Below, in pieces: positions 1-9,334 of a stretch of DNA of 64,000 nucleotides (position 1 is its first letter; every line of letters starts with the position of its first letter). Location of the stretch: positions 1-64,000 of the forward strand of contig CAMYNC010000008.1 of the NCBI GenBank assembly GCA_947259685.1, given 5' to 3'. Below the pieces are notes generated by a model. That model was not told the DNA's origin. It searched no databases and saw nothing but the letters and a program-made list of their open reading frames with translations. The DNA is from an uncultured Desulfuromonadales bacterium. GTDB taxonomy: Bacteria; Desulfobacterota; Desulfuromonadia; Desulfuromonadales; Geopsychrobacteraceae. Position numbers and translations under genes: made by a program.

Positions 1-860
1 AGGAGGCGGCCCAGGTCGGCAGCGGCTTTGCCCTGCGCCAGCAGGACTGGATCTTCCCCGCCTTCCGCGAGCTCGGCGTGTTTCTCTGTCACAACTATCC
101 GCTGGAGCTGATTTACCGCTACTGGACCGGTGACGAACGCGGCCAGCAGAGTCCCGAAGGGATCAATATTTTCCCCATGTGCATCGCCGTCGGGACCCAT
201 GTGCTGCACGCGGCCGGGGCCGCGATGGCCGCCAAGTACCGCGGCGAGGATATGGTCGCAGCCGCCTTTCTCGGCGATGGCGGCACCTCGAAGGGCGATT
301 TTCACGAGGCACTGAACATGGCCGGAGTCTACCAACTGCCATTGGTGGTCGTCTGCCAGAACAACCAATGGGCGATCTCGGTGTCACGCGCCGCCCAGAC
401 CGCCGCGGAAACCCTGGCGCAAAAGGCGATCGCCCACGGCATTCGCGGCCTGCAGGTCGACGGCAACGATGTGCTGGCGGTCTACAGCGCCACCCATGAA
501 GCGGTTGAGCGCGCCAGAAGCGGCGGCGGCCCGACCTTTATCGAATGTGAAACCTACCGGATGTCCGACCATACCACCGCCGACGATGCCCGTCGCTACC
601 GCGATCCGCTGGAAGTGGAGAAATGGCAGGAGCGTGACCCGCTGTTGCGCATGCGGCGCTATCTCGATCAGCAACGGCTCTGGAGTGACGGCGATCAGGA
701 GCAGCTGGAGCTGACCCTGAATGAGCGCCTTGCCAAGGCGGTTGAAGCCGCTGAAAGCGCCCCTCCGCCAAATGCTGAAGAGATGTTCCGTTACACCTGT
801 CACAGCCTTTCCAGCCGGCAGCAGGAACAACTCAAGGAGTGTCTGCATGGCGGTCCTTAA
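1..860 (+). CDS. pdhA: 2-oxoacid (pyruvate) dehydrogenase E1 component, alpha subunit, 5'-truncated by window edge
   Basis: Thiamine-diphosphate-dependent alpha subunit of the E1 decarboxylase of a pyruvate or branched-chain 2-oxoacid dehydrogenase complex. The frame is open from base 3, so the true start lies outside the window; 285 residues are visible. The visible N-terminus (EAAQVGSGFAL, then DWIFPAFRE) is the conserved E1-alpha region around the substrate channel. The ThDP-binding GDG...NN motif is seen as GDGGTSKGDF followed by CQNNQWAIS (about nt 275-370). The gene overlaps the beta-subunit start by 14 bases, so the two subunits are probably translationally coupled. Sequence alone does not settle pyruvate versus branched-chain 2-oxoacids as substrate. 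Confidence 0.93.
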   Translation, partial: EAAQVGSGFALRQQDWIFPAFRELGVFLCHNYPLELIYRYWTGDERGQQSPEGINIFPMCIAVGTHVLHAAGAAMAAKYRGEDMVAAAFLGDGGTSKGDFHEALNMAGVYQLPLVVVCQNNQWAISVSRAAQTAAETLAQKAIAHGIRGLQVDGNDVLAVYSATHEAVERARSGGGPTFIECETYRMSDHTTADDARRYRDPLEVEKWQERDPLLRMRRYLDQQRLWSDGDQEQLELTLNERLAKAVEAAESAPPPNAEEMFRYTCHSLSSRQQEQLKECLHGGP

Positions 861-1809
861 TCTGGTGCAAGCGATCAACGAAGGACTGCGGCAGGCCCTG
901 GAGACTGATGAACGGGTGCTGCTGCTCGGCGAGGATATCGGCAAGGACGGTGGGGTGTTCCGGGCCACCGACGGTTTGCACGAGATCTACGGTGACCGGC
1001 GGGTGATCGATACCCCGCTGGCCGAATCGGGGATTGTCGGCCTGGCGGTCGGCATGGCGGCCAATGGACTGCGACCGGTCGCCGAAATTCAGTTTCTCGG
1101 CTTTTGCTATTCAGCCATCGATCAGATTTTCACCCACGCAGCGCGCATCCGCGCCCGCTCGCGGGGCCGCTTCGACTGCCCGCTGGTGGTGCGTACCCCC
1201 TACGGCGGCGGCGTAAAAGCCCCTGAAATGCACGAAGAGAGCAGCGAAGCGCTGTTCTGTCACATGCCCGGGATCAAAGTGGTCATCCCCTCCACGCCGA
1301 GCAATGCCAAGGGGCTGCTGCTGGCGGCCATCGACGATCCCGACCCGGTCATCTATCTGGAGCCGACCCGGCTCTACCGGTTATTAAAAGAAGAGGTGCC
1401 GGACGAACCCTATCGCACCCCGCTGGGCAAGGCACGAATCGCCCGCGAAGGATCCCAGCTGACTATTATCGCCTGGGGGAGCATGCACGAAGTGACCCAG
1501 CGCGCCGCCGAAGGTTACGATGCGGAAATTATTGATCTGCTGACCTTGAGTCCCTTCGACCGGGAAACGGTGCTCGAGTCGGTGCGTAAAACCGGGCGGG
1601 TGCTGATCGTTCACGAGGCAGCCAAAACCGGCGGCTTCGGCGCCGAACTAGCCGCCACCATCGCCGAGGAGGCAATCATGTCACTGCGCGCACCGATCCG
1701 CCGGGTGACCGGTTACGACGTGGTGCTACCGCTGCCGCTGCTCGAAGACCACAACCTGCCGTCGACCGAGCGGATCGTCGCGGCCATCGATGATTTGCTG
1801 AGGTACTGA
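847..1809 (+). CDS. pdhB: 2-oxoacid (pyruvate) dehydrogenase E1 component, beta subunit
   Basis: Beta subunit of the alpha2beta2 E1 enzyme, 320 residues, the normal family length. I chose the ATG at 847 because it is preceded by AAGGAG at about 834-839 and gives the family N-terminus MAVLNLVQAINEGL; a longer in-frame extension to 721 lies inside pdhA and looks unrelated. LLLGEDIGKDGGVFRAT and the DTPLAESGIVGLAVGMA segment are typical of the transketolase-like pyrimidine-binding domain, and the C-terminal half (VLIVHEAAKTGGFGAELAA) is the transketolase C-terminal domain. It lies between E1 alpha and E2 and is clearly co-transcribed with both. Confidence 0.95.
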   Translation: MAVLNLVQAINEGLRQALETDERVLLLGEDIGKDGGVFRATDGLHEIYGDRRVIDTPLAESGIVGLAVGMAANGLRPVAEIQFLGFCYSAIDQIFTHAARIRARSRGRFDCPLVVRTPYGGGVKAPEMHEESSEALFCHMPGIKVVIPSTPSNAKGLLLAAIDDPDPVIYLEPTRLYRLLKEEVPDEPYRTPLGKARIAREGSQLTIIAWGSMHEVTQRAAEGYDAEIIDLLTLSPFDRETVLESVRKTGRVLIVHEAAKTGGFGAELAATIAEEAIMSLRAPIRRVTGYDVVLPLPLLEDHNLPSTERIVAAIDDLLRY

Positions 1810-1813
1810 TTTT

Positions 1814-3040
1814 ATGGAATTTGAATTCAAACTTGCCGACCTGGGGGAAGGAATCACCGAAGCCGAGATCCGCGGCTGGCTGGTCAAAGAAGGCGAGCGC
1901 GTCGAGGAACATCAACCGGTGGTCGAAGTGGAGACCGACAAGGCGGTGGTCGAAGTGCCGACCCCCAGGGCCGGCCGGGTGAGCAAACTGCATCACGCCG
2001 AAGGGACCATCATCCCGGTCGGCGAAACCCTGCTGACGATTCTTGAAGGGGCCGAGGCGGCAGAAACGGCTCCCGCCGCCGCAAGCGAAGAGCGCAAGGA
2101 ATCTTTCGGCATCGTCGGTCAGCTGCCGGAAGCGGTCGACGAACCGCAAGCGCCATTAGTGCCGGAGCCCGCCCCAGAGATCAAAGCCCTGCCCTCGGTG
2201 CGGGCGCTGGCCAAAGAACTGCATGTCGCGCTGGAACAGTTGACCGGCAGCGGACCTGACGGCAGCATCACCGCCGAAGATGTCCGCCAGGCGGCCACCC
2301 GCAGCGCCCTGCCGAAGCGGGCGGTGCCGCTGGAGGATGGCAGCTACCGCAAGCCGATGCGGGCGGTGCGCCGGGCGATTGCCCGCAACCTGCTGCAGTC
2401 GCAGCAGCTGACCGCCTTTGTCACCAACATGGACGAGTTTGATGTCACCCGGCTCTACGATTTAAAGCTGCGCGAGACTGAACATCTGGCCGACCGGGAC
2501 CTGCCGCTGACCTTTTTGCCCTTTTTCATGAAAGCAGTGCAGCACGCTTTGGCCGAATTTCCCCGTTTCAACGCCCGGGTCGACGAAGAGAACAAGGAAG
2601 TGATCTTTCACACCCAGTGTCACATGGGGATCGCCGTCGATACCACAGACGGGCTGATGGTGCCGGTGCTACAGAACATTCAACAGAAGAGCATCATCGA
2701 TCTGGCCGCAGAGTTGCAATCGCTCTCCGAGCGGGCGCGCGACCGCAGTATCAGCAGCGAAGAGATGCAGGGCAGCACCATCACCATCACCAACTTCGGC
2801 TCCTACGGCGGGCATTACGCCACGCCGATCCTAAACTATCCGAATGTCGCCATCCTCGGCTGCGGCCGGATTCGGCAGAAACCCTGGATTTATCAGGAGG
2901 AAATCGCCATCCGCCAGGTCCTGCCGCTGTCGTTGACCTTCGATCACCGGATTACCGATGGCGCCGAAGCCTGCCGGTTTTTGACCCGGGTCGGCCGTTA
3001 CCTGGAAGATCCGGGGCTGTTGTTTATTGAGAGTGTCTGA
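1814..3040 (+). CDS. pdhC: dihydrolipoamide acyltransferase (E2) of the 2-oxoacid dehydrogenase complex
   Basis: E2 core enzyme that carries the acyl group on a lipoyl arm and passes it to CoA. It has 408 residues with one lipoyl domain (about 1-80, lipoylated Lys43 in ETDKAVVEV), a peripheral E3-binding domain (about 130-165, PSVRALAKEL), linkers rich in Ala/Pro/Glu, and a C-terminal acyltransferase domain with the catalytic HRITDG motif (His378, Asp382). The start is 4 bases after the E1 beta stop. No dihydrolipoamide dehydrogenase (E3) gene follows; a palindromic repeat and an unrelated lipase gene come next, so E3 must be encoded elsewhere. The single lipoyl domain and HRITDG are also common in branched-chain E2, so the substrate is open. 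Confidence 0.93.
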   Translation: MEFEFKLADLGEGITEAEIRGWLVKEGERVEEHQPVVEVETDKAVVEVPTPRAGRVSKLHHAEGTIIPVGETLLTILEGAEAAETAPAAASEERKESFGIVGQLPEAVDEPQAPLVPEPAPEIKALPSVRALAKELHVALEQLTGSGPDGSITAEDVRQAATRSALPKRAVPLEDGSYRKPMRAVRRAIARNLLQSQQLTAFVTNMDEFDVTRLYDLKLRETEHLADRDLPLTFLPFFMKAVQHALAEFPRFNARVDEENKEVIFHTQCHMGIAVDTTDGLMVPVLQNIQQKSIIDLAAELQSLSERARDRSISSEEMQGSTITITNFGSYGGHYATPILNYPNVAILGCGRIRQKPWIYQEEIAIRQVLPLSLTFDHRITDGAEACRFLTRVGRYLEDPGLLFIESV

Positions 3041-3050
3041 ACATTGAACC

Positions 3051-3077
3051 TGGGCAGACACACAGGTCTGACCCTAC
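3051..3077. repeat. half-unit of a dispersed GTAGGG-type intergenic palindrome
   Basis: Imperfect hairpin GGGCAGAC-acacag-GTCTGACCC followed by CTAC, beginning 11 bases after the E2 stop. It matches one arm of the fuller elements at 9253-9333, 16928-16988 and 32551-32615; the GGGCAGAC/GTCTGCCC arm is the same as the left arm of the last of these. It looks like a decayed or single-arm copy. Confidence 0.6.
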
Positions 3078-3135
3078 AGAGATCCCCCCCCGATGAAATA
3101 GAACATTTGCCATTGCGAGGTGAGTCCATTCGGCC

Positions 3136-4029
3136 ATGAGCAACAATCCAAAAACCGTCACCCTGGTCCTCGGTAGCGGCGGAGCCCGCGGGCTGGCGCA
3201 TATCGGTGTGATCCAGGTGCTCGAAGAACAGGGCTATCAGATCGAGTCGATCTCCGGCTCGTCGATGGGGGCGCTGGTCGGCGGGATTTATGCGGCCGGC
3301 GAACTCGACAGCTACGCCAACTGGGTCTGCGCCCTGGAAACCTTGGATATGCTGCGGCTGCTCGATGTGTCGTTCAGCGGTTCGGCTATTTTCAAGGGGG
3401 AACGGATCATCCAAACCTTACGTGAACTGATCGGCGCGCGCGATATCGAGCAGCTACCGATTTCGTTTACCGCCGTCGCCACCGACCTGGACCGCGGCAA
3501 AGAGGTCTGGTTCTCCAAGGGGCCGCTGTTCGATGCGATCCGCGCTTCAATTGCGTTTCCGACCATCTTTTCCGCCGTGGAATACCGCGGCCGCAAGCTG
3601 GTCGACGGCGGGCTGTCCAATCCGGTGCCGATTGCGCCGACCTTGCACGATATCACCGACCTGACAATTGCCGTCAGCTTGAGCGGAAAAGCCAACGCGC
3701 CGCTGAAAAACTCGCTCGAAGTCGTCGACGAACCGGCACGCAACCGCTATCACCAGATGGTGGTCGAATTTATCGATGGCTTGCAGAAAAAGGTGAATGG
3801 CGAGCAGCGCCAGGATGCCGGTTTTTTTGAAGTGATTTCAAAAAGCATCGATGTGATGCAGAATAATATCGCCCTCTTCAAACTGGCCGCCTATTCCCCC
3901 GACGTGCTGATCGAAATCCCTAAGGACAGTTGTAATATCTACGAATTCGACCGCGCCAAGGAGTTGATTGAAATCGGTCGGGAGCAGGCTGAGCAAGCCC
4001 TGAAAAGCTATGCAGAGGAAAAGGGCTAA
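3136..4029 (+). CDS. patatin-like phospholipase (RssA/YchK-like serine lipase)
   Basis: Patatin-fold acyl hydrolase of 297 residues with a Ser-Asp dyad. Visible motifs are the oxyanion-hole loop GSGGARG (about 13-19), the nucleophile elbow GSSMG with Ser43, and the catalytic DGG with Asp157 in VDGGLSNPVP. There is no signal peptide, so it is probably cytoplasmic. The family cleaves phospholipids or fatty-acyl esters; the exact substrate cannot be read here. It follows the pdh genes after a 95-base gap holding a repeat and is probably a separate unit. The start ATG has a GAGGTGAG stretch somewhat far upstream. Confidence 0.85.
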   Translation: MSNNPKTVTLVLGSGGARGLAHIGVIQVLEEQGYQIESISGSSMGALVGGIYAAGELDSYANWVCALETLDMLRLLDVSFSGSAIFKGERIIQTLRELIGARDIEQLPISFTAVATDLDRGKEVWFSKGPLFDAIRASIAFPTIFSAVEYRGRKLVDGGLSNPVPIAPTLHDITDLTIAVSLSGKANAPLKNSLEVVDEPARNRYHQMVVEFIDGLQKKVNGEQRQDAGFFEVISKSIDVMQNNIALFKLAAYSPDVLIEIPKDSCNIYEFDRAKELIEIGREQAEQALKSYAEEKG

Positions 4030-4094
4030 ACCTTCTTTCCGCTATCAGCACTGAAAATATTTCCCAGCAGCAGCGGTGGAGGTGACCTGACGAC

Positions 4095-5582
4095 CTACTC
4101 GAAAAGGAAACCGGTCTGAAAGTTCGAATAAAACTGATAGTTGTTCTTCCCCAGATTTTTCGCCCGATACATCGCCAGGTCGGCGTTTTTCAGTAATTCT
4201 TTTCCGGTGAGGCCATCCCTGGGAAAAAGACTGATGCCGATACTGGTGCTGACCCGCTGATAGTAGCTGTCGCGGGTCAGGTCGTGGGACAGAGCATCGC
4301 AGATCCGAGCGGCCATGGCTTCGACCATTTCCAAAGAGTCGACCTCATCCAGCAGCACCAGAAACTCATCCCCCCCCATCCGGGCGACAGTATCGCTTTC
4401 GCGCACACAGTTGTTTAACCGCTCGGCAACGTCAATCAGCAACAGATCGCCGTAGGCATGCCCGAGGTTGTCGTTGATATCTTTGAAGTGATCCAGATCG
4501 AGAAAGAACAACGCCACCTGTTTGCCGCTACGCCGCGCTTTACTGAGCGCCTGCCGCAGGCGATCTTCAAACAACAGCCGATTCGGCAGGTTGGTCAAGG
4601 GGTCATGATGCGCCAGGTGATGCAGGCGTTTTTCATTTTCATTTAACAGCTCTTCAAACTGCTGTCGCTCGGTGATATCCCGCGCCACCTCGACAATCGC
4701 CCGCAAGCTACCATCCGGATTGAACAGGGGCGAGGCCTTAAGTTCAATGATCCGCTGCCCCTGGTTGCTTTCATGGCGATGGATCAGGGTCACCGCAGTC
4801 CCCTCTTCCTGGACCTTGAGCAGCGGGCAGGGGTGATCCTCGCCATCGCAGGGCACCAGCGAGGCATGGGACGCCAGGTGGCAGCTCAAACCATCCTGGC
4901 CCTGCAGGTGTTCCGGCAGCTGAGCATGGGCCGCCTGGTTCATCTGCAAAATGTGATGGTCGTCTGCGATCACCATCAAAGGATCGGACACCCCGTCAAT
5001 AACGGTCTGCAGGAATTCATTGCGCGCTTCCAGCTGCTGTTCGGCAAGCTTGCGCTGACTGATGTCATGAATAATTGAACAGAGCAGCGAGCGCCCTTCA
5101 ACCTGGATCGGGCTGGTATGCACCTCGACATCACGCAGCTGGCCATCAGCCAGGTGGTGCTGAAAATGGAACTGCTGCTGCTTACAGCTCTCAGCTAGGG
5201 AGATCTTCTTGCGCAAGGTCGATTCCGGCAGGCGGTTCAGGCGGGAAAGCGGCATCCCCTGCATTTTCTCCCGGGGATACTGGTAAAAATTACTGGCGGC
5301 CGGATTGACATCGACGATAGAGGCGGTCAACGGGTCGACCAGCAGCATCATGGTGTCCGAATCTTCAAACAGCACCTGATATTGTTGCTGCCGCTCACGC
5401 AGTTCGGCTTCAATCTGCTGCCGTTCCAGCAGTTCATCCTCCAGCCGTCGATTCTGCTCCTCCAGCTGACGGTTCTGCCGACTAATCTGTCGCCGGCAGA
5501 AAAAAGCTGCCGGAAGCGCCAGGAATAGTCCCAGAATGAAATAGATCAAGCAGCTCAAAGGTCCCCCCAATGAAATAGCCAC
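4095..5582 (-). CDS. membrane-anchored PAS-PAS-GGDEF diguanylate cyclase
   Basis: Predicted to make cyclic di-GMP from two GTP. The 495 residues comprise one N-terminal membrane helix (about 9-29), a short coiled coil rich in Gln/Arg/Glu, a PAS domain (about 65-180), a second PAS domain (about 190-310) and a GGDEF domain (about 325-485). The active-site motif is intact (MGGDEFLVLLD, near residue 400), and the RxxD inhibitory site (RESD) lies exactly five residues upstream, so product inhibition is expected. There is no EAL or HD-GYP domain. The frame opens with GTG and only a weak ribosome site; TTG codons a few residues in, behind a GGGGGGA stretch, are alternatives. It is 72 bases downstream of rsgA on the same strand. 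Confidence 0.9.
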   Translation of the reverse strand: MAISLGGPLSCLIYFILGLFLALPAAFFCRRQISRQNRQLEEQNRRLEDELLERQQIEAELRERQQQYQVLFEDSDTMMLLVDPLTASIVDVNPAASNFYQYPREKMQGMPLSRLNRLPESTLRKKISLAESCKQQQFHFQHHLADGQLRDVEVHTSPIQVEGRSLLCSIIHDISQRKLAEQQLEARNEFLQTVIDGVSDPLMVIADDHHILQMNQAAHAQLPEHLQGQDGLSCHLASHASLVPCDGEDHPCPLLKVQEEGTAVTLIHRHESNQGQRIIELKASPLFNPDGSLRAIVEVARDITERQQFEELLNENEKRLHHLAHHDPLTNLPNRLLFEDRLRQALSKARRSGKQVALFFLDLDHFKDINDNLGHAYGDLLLIDVAERLNNCVRESDTVARMGGDEFLVLLDEVDSLEMVEAMAARICDALSHDLTRDSYYQRVSTSIGISLFPRDGLTGKELLKNADLAMYRAKNLGKNNYQFYSNFQTGFLFE

Positions 5583-5654
5583 AATATTACCGACAAACGG
5601 CAGTTTACAAAGTATGTTTTATTACTGGAAAATAGCAAGCCAAAAGCTGGAGAT

Positions 5655-6659
5655 TTAACGCCGCCGCTGCAGGCTGACCAGTTCCTCTTTAAGCTTTTGA
5701 TAGCTCGCCAGCCGTTCGCTGCTGAGTTCGCCGGCCTCAACCGCTGCCAGCACTGCGCAGCCCGGCTCGACCCGATGTCGGCAATCGCCAAACTTACAAC
5801 CGCCGGCAAGCACTTCAACCTCGGTAAAGGATTCGTTTAAGTCTTCTTCCTCGCCCCAGAGGTGCAGCTCACGCATACCGGGGTTATCCATCAGGATTCC
5901 ACCTTGCGGCAGCAAGAATAATTCACGGTGGGTGGTGGTGTGCCGCCCCTTACCGCCCGCCTCGCTGACCGCGCCGATCTTCTGCCGCTCTTCGCCGAGT
6001 AAACTGTTGAGGATGGTCGACTTGCCGACCCCGGAGGAGCCGAGCAGCGCCAGGGTGCGGCCGGGGCGCAGATAGTCGAAGAGGAATCCGACCTGCTGCG
6101 GGTCGCGGGCCATGCAATAATGCACCGGCGTCTGTGCAGCGATCACTTTGACTTGTTCCAGGCATTGTTGGGGATCGGCGCAGAGGTCGGCCTTGTTCAA
6201 CAGCACGACCGCTTCGGCGCCGCTGCCACCGACCAGGGTCAGGTAGCGTTCGATCCGCCGTAGGTTGAAATCTCGGTCCAGGCCGCTGACGATCAACACC
6301 AGGTCAACGTTGGCGGCAATCACCTGTTGTTCAACCCGTTCGCGCCCCCGGCCCTTGCGGCGTCCCGGCAAGTTGCGGGCAAAGGAACTTTTGCGCTCCA
6401 GCAGAGCATGGATCATCCCCCGCTCATTCGGCTGCGCCTCGACCGCCACCCAATCACCGACCACCGGCAGGCCGGCTCGGTCAGCGGCTCGATGACGCAT
6501 TTTGCCGGCGAACTGGACTGTCAACTCGCCGGCACGACAGATGACCCGGAAGTAGTTCTTTTCGCCGCGGATAACCCGTGCCGGCAAATAGCCCTTCAGT
6601 TGCCAAGCCTTGAACTGTTCGGCAAAAAACGGGGACCAGCCCCAATCGTCAAGATTCAT
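5655..6659 (-). CDS. rsgA: ribosome small-subunit-dependent GTPase A
   Basis: Circularly permuted GTPase that checks late 30S subunit maturation. It has 334 residues: an N-terminal OB-fold (about 30-100), then GTPase motifs in permuted order, with G4 NKADL before the P-loop GSSGVGKST and G3 DNPGM, followed by a C-terminal zinc knuckle of pattern CKFGDCRHRVEPGC. All expected residues are present. A terminator and tatBC lie upstream on the same strand, so it probably has its own promoter just before 6659. RsgA is broadly conserved, so its presence does not constrain taxonomy. Confidence 0.96.
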   Translation of the reverse strand: MNLDDWGWSPFFAEQFKAWQLKGYLPARVIRGEKNYFRVICRAGELTVQFAGKMRHRAADRAGLPVVGDWVAVEAQPNERGMIHALLERKSSFARNLPGRRKGRGRERVEQQVIAANVDLVLIVSGLDRDFNLRRIERYLTLVGGSGAEAVVLLNKADLCADPQQCLEQVKVIAAQTPVHYCMARDPQQVGFLFDYLRPGRTLALLGSSGVGKSTILNSLLGEERQKIGAVSEAGGKGRHTTTHRELFLLPQGGILMDNPGMRELHLWGEEEDLNESFTEVEVLAGGCKFGDCRHRVEPGCAVLAAVEAGELSSERLASYQKLKEELVSLQRRR

Positions 6660-6766
6660 GGCGAGCAGGTTAGCATGAATCCCGGACCAGTGTCATGAAC
6701 CGAGTACCCCCTGCGGCTGTTTGTGCCATGGGAATTCTGGTTTATCATGCCTCATCCGATAGGCAC

Positions 6767-6795
6767 ACAAAAGCCCGGCGACTAAGCACCGGGCC
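6767..6795 (-). terminator. rho-independent terminator after tatBC
   Basis: On the minus strand GCCCGGTGC-ttagt-cGCCGGGC is followed by TTTTGTG. The six-pair GC stem (plus strand 6774-6795) lies 28 bases downstream of the tatC stop. Confidence 0.75.
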
Positions 6796-6823
6796 TGGTA
6801 ATCCTGTCTCAATTTTTCTGCCT

Positions 6824-7597
6824 TCAGGCCGAAGGCTCAGCCACCTCAGTATCCTCTTCCTCTTCATCCTCTGCGGTCTTTTTCTTGCCGAACAGCCGGG
6901 CCACGATGATCCCCACTTCGTAAAGAATGATGAACGGCAGGGCGATAGAGGCCTGGGAAAAGAGGTCGGGCGGAGTCAGTACCGCACCGATAACAAACGC
7001 CAGCAGCAGGGCGATCTTACGATTTTTCGCCAGCCACTTGTGGTCGACAATCCCCATCCGGGCGAGAAAGAAAATGACGATCGGCAGCTCGAAGACCAGG
7101 CCGAAGGCGAGCAGCAGACGCATCGCCAGGGTCAGATATTGCCCCATCGAGAGCATGGCATTGATGCCGCCGACACCGGTGCCGTACTGCACCAGGAAGG
7201 AGAAGACCATCGGGAAGACCAGGGTAAAACCGAAGTAGGTGCCGCTGCCGAAGCAAAGACTGCTGAAAAAGACAAAAGGGATCGCCAGCTTTTTTTCCTT
7301 GGCATAAAGACCGGGGGCGATAAAACCCCAGACCTGCCAGATAATAATCGGAAAGGCGATCACCAAACCGGCCAGCGCAGCAACCTTGAGCAGGGTAAAG
7401 AAGGGTTCGGTAGCATTGATAAAGACCAGCGAGCTGCCTTCCGGCAAGGCCTGACGGACCGGTTCGGAAATGTAGTGGAAAAGTTTTTCGGCGATACTAT
7501 AGCAGCCGAGGAAAGCGACCAGCCAGGAGATGGAGGCGATCATCAGCCGTTTGCGCAGCTCTTCCAGGTGGGAGGTCAGCGGCAGAGATTCAGACAT
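6824..7597 (-). CDS. tatC: Sec-independent (twin-arginine) protein translocase TatC
   Basis: Polytopic inner-membrane receptor of the Tat pathway, which binds twin-arginine signal peptides together with TatB and exports folded, often cofactor-bearing proteins. It has 257 residues with the characteristic N-terminus [15 protein letters not shown], about six membrane helices, and the conserved [22 protein letters not shown] segment. The C-terminal tail is acidic ([14 protein letters not shown]). It overlaps the upstream tatB by 8 bases. No tatA-only paralogue lies beside it; TatA may be elsewhere or the single TatA/B-type protein may serve both roles. Confidence 0.96.
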   Translation of the reverse strand: MSESLPLTSHLEELRKRLMIASISWLVAFLGCYSIAEKLFHYISEPVRQALPEGSSLVFINATEPFFTLLKVAALAGLVIAFPIIIWQVWGFIAPGLYAKEKKLAIPFVFFSSLCFGSGTYFGFTLVFPMVFSFLVQYGTGVGGINAMLSMGQYLTLAMRLLLAFGLVFELPIVIFFLARMGIVDHKWLAKNRKIALLLAFVIGAVLTPPDLFSQASIALPFIILYEVGIIVARLFGKKKTAEDEEEEDTEVAEPSA

Positions 7598-8057
7598 CCT
7601 GCTTGGGCTCCTTCTGCGCTTCAGGCCGAACCTCGGCGACCACCGGTTCCGCAGCTTCGGTTAGCGGCGCGGCCTCTTCCGCCAGTTCTTCCAGCAGCGT
7701 GGGATCTTCCCCCTCTTCCGCCGCCATACTCTGGGCCAGACGGGCCTTGCGGATCTCTTCGACATTCGGATTCTGTTCCGAGGTGGTGTTCCAATAGCTG
7801 TCATCCGCTCCGGAAAACTGCTCTTCGGCGTTCGGCGGAGTCAGCTTGCCCTCTTTTTCCAGCCGCTCACGGGTCTTACGCACCTCTTCGCTGCGCGTCT
7901 CCACCTCGATGGTACTTTTCAGTTCGCTGGTGGCCCGCTTGAACTCGGCAAGCCCTTTACCCATCGCCTTTGCCAGTTCTGGCAGCTTTTTCGGCCCCAG
8001 CACCATCAGCGCCAAGCCGGCGATCAATAGCAGTTCGGTCATTCCAATTCCGAACAT
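7590..8057 (-). CDS. tatB: Tat translocase subunit TatB (TatA/B family)
   Basis: Single-span Tat component of 155 residues: short periplasmic N-terminus, hydrophobic helix (about 4-20, [20 protein letters not shown]), then an amphipathic helix ([23 protein letters not shown]) and a long acidic tail. The GPKKLPELA motif after the membrane helix is diagnostic of TatA/TatB, and the length favours TatB. It directly precedes and overlaps tatC. The start is the ATG that places the membrane helix at the N-terminus. It is divergent from nadA across a 207-base promoter region. Confidence 0.92.
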   Translation of the reverse strand: MFGIGMTELLLIAGLALMVLGPKKLPELAKAMGKGLAEFKRATSELKSTIEVETRSEEVRKTRERLEKEGKLTPPNAEEQFSGADDSYWNTTSEQNPNVEEIRKARLAQSMAAEEGEDPTLLEELAEEAAPLTEAAEPVVAEVRPEAQKEPKQDV

Positions 8058-8192
8058 TCGATATATCCTTCTCTTTTTAGGCTCGCGCGATCCCGGAAAA
8101 CCAGTTTTCCGCCAGCGGTTGAAAAGTCACTTAACCCGGCGAGAATAGCTGCTAAAATAGCCAGTGTCAAGCGCTCACAGCGGGTGAAAAGA

Positions 8193-8221
8193 TTGACATA
8201 TCAGGGGGTTTTGTCTAGTAT
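8193..8221 (+). promoter_or_regulatory. sigma70-type promoter of nadA
   Basis: TTGACA (8193-8198), 17-base spacer, TAGTAT (8216-8221), 43 bases before the nadA ATG. The -35 is perfect and the -10 matches 4 of 6. Confidence 0.65.
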
Positions 8222-8264
8222 GCGGACGTCGTTTCGTATACATCCAATCAAGTAGGATAGTTAG

Positions 8265-9182
8265 ATGGATCAAGAGCAATTGAAGCAACGGATCAAGCAG
8301 TTGACGGCCGAACGTGGCGCCCTGCTGATGGCGCATAATTATCAACGCGACGAGGTGCAGGAGATTGCCGATATCACTGGCGATTCCCTCGCTCTATCGA
8401 TGGAGGCGGCGAAGACCGAAAAGCAGGTGATCGTCTTTTGCGGGGTGCACTTCATGGCCGAAAGTGCGGCAATTCTCGCACCGGAAAAGACCGTGCTGCT
8501 GCCTCGGATCGACGCCGGCTGTCCGATGGCCGACATGGTCACCGCCGAGGGGCTGCGCGAGCTGAAAGCCAAACACCCGGACGCCACCGTGGTCACCTAC
8601 GTCAACTCGACCGCCGCGGTCAAGGCGGAGAGCGACATCTGCTGCACCAGCTCCAACGCCGTCAACGTGGCCCGCTCTTTGGAGGCAAAAAAACTGCTGC
8701 TGGTCCCCGACCGCAACCTGGGTCGCTATATCGCCAAGCATGTGCCGGAAAAAGAGTGTATCTGCTGGGAGGGCTACTGCCCGACCCACGACCGGCTCAA
8801 GGTTGAAGAAATAGTCCAGGCCAAGGCCGAACACCCCGACGCCCTGTTCATGGCCCACCCGGAGTGCACCCCGGAGATCCTCGAACTGGCCGACCACATC
8901 TGCTCGACCAGCGGCATGTATGAATTCGCCAAGCAGAATCCGGCGCAGAAGTTCATCGTCGGCACCGAAGATGGCATCCTCTGGCGGCTGAAAAAAGAGA
9001 ATCCCGAGAAGGAATTCATCCTGCCGAGCCGGGCGCTGATCTGTCCGAACATGAAACTGACCTCGCTGGAAGATATCCTTAAATGTCTGGAAACGATGGA
9101 ACCGCGCATCACCGTTGACGAAGAGACCCGCGAGAAGGCCAAACTGACCCTCGACCGGATGCTGGCGGTGCCGCGGGATTGA
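8265..9182 (+). CDS. nadA: quinolinate synthase A
   Basis: [4Fe-4S] enzyme that condenses iminoaspartate with dihydroxyacetone phosphate to quinolinate in de novo NAD synthesis. It has 305 residues, the standard bacterial length. Cluster-ligand cysteines and conserved segments are visible: [24 protein letters not shown] and [35 protein letters not shown] is the conserved N-terminal active-site region. The partners nadB and nadC are not in the window. It has its own promoter and terminator, so it looks monocistronic. Confidence 0.97.
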   Translation: MDQEQLKQRIKQLTAERGALLMAHNYQRDEVQEIADITGDSLALSMEAAKTEKQVIVFCGVHFMAESAAILAPEKTVLLPRIDAGCPMADMVTAEGLRELKAKHPDATVVTYVNSTAAVKAESDICCTSSNAVNVARSLEAKKLLLVPDRNLGRYIAKHVPEKECICWEGYCPTHDRLKVEEIVQAKAEHPDALFMAHPECTPEILELADHICSTSGMYEFAKQNPAQKFIVGTEDGILWRLKKENPEKEFILPSRALICPNMKLTSLEDILKCLETMEPRITVDEETREKAKLTLDRMLAVPRD

Positions 9183-9212
9183 GCTTTGCCAACAACTTGA
9201 ATTAATATGATG

Positions 9213-9246
9213 AGGGCGTGCGGACTGCACGCCCTTCGTTTTTTCC
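9213..9246 (+). terminator. rho-independent terminator after nadA
   Basis: AGGGCGTGC-ggact-GCACGCCCT followed by TCGTTTTTT, 30 bases after the nadA stop. Confidence 0.85.
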
Positions 9247-9252
9247 GGTGAC

Positions 9253-9333
9253 GTAGGGGCGTCCCGATGGGTCGCCCGCTTATCAACCGTCTCAATGCAA
9301 TCAAACACGGACGATCCACCGGATCGCCCCTAC
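9253..9333. repeat. dispersed two-arm palindromic repeat (GTAGGGGCG ... CGCCCCTAC)
   Basis: The element starts GTAGGGGCG and ends CGCCCCTAC, with one hairpin-forming arm at each end (GGGCGTCCC-ga-TGGGTCGCCC; GG-CGATCC-acc-GGATCGCCC) and about 35 bases of linker. It fills the gap between the nadA terminator and the mfd start codon, ending only one base before that ATG. Confidence 0.75.
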
Positions 9334-9334
9334 A

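Noticed and set aside
1..3040. An E3 (dihydrolipoamide dehydrogenase) gene expected after the E2 gene
   Set aside because: The sequence after 3040 holds a repeat and a lipase; no E3 is present in the window.
6695..7942. 415-codon plus-strand frame antisense to tatC/tatB
   Set aside because: It lies wholly opposite two recognised genes, has no family resemblance and is a by-product of GC-rich codon bias.
8394..9308. 304-codon minus-strand frame over nadA and the repeat
   Set aside because: Antisense to nadA and running into a palindromic repeat; not a gene.
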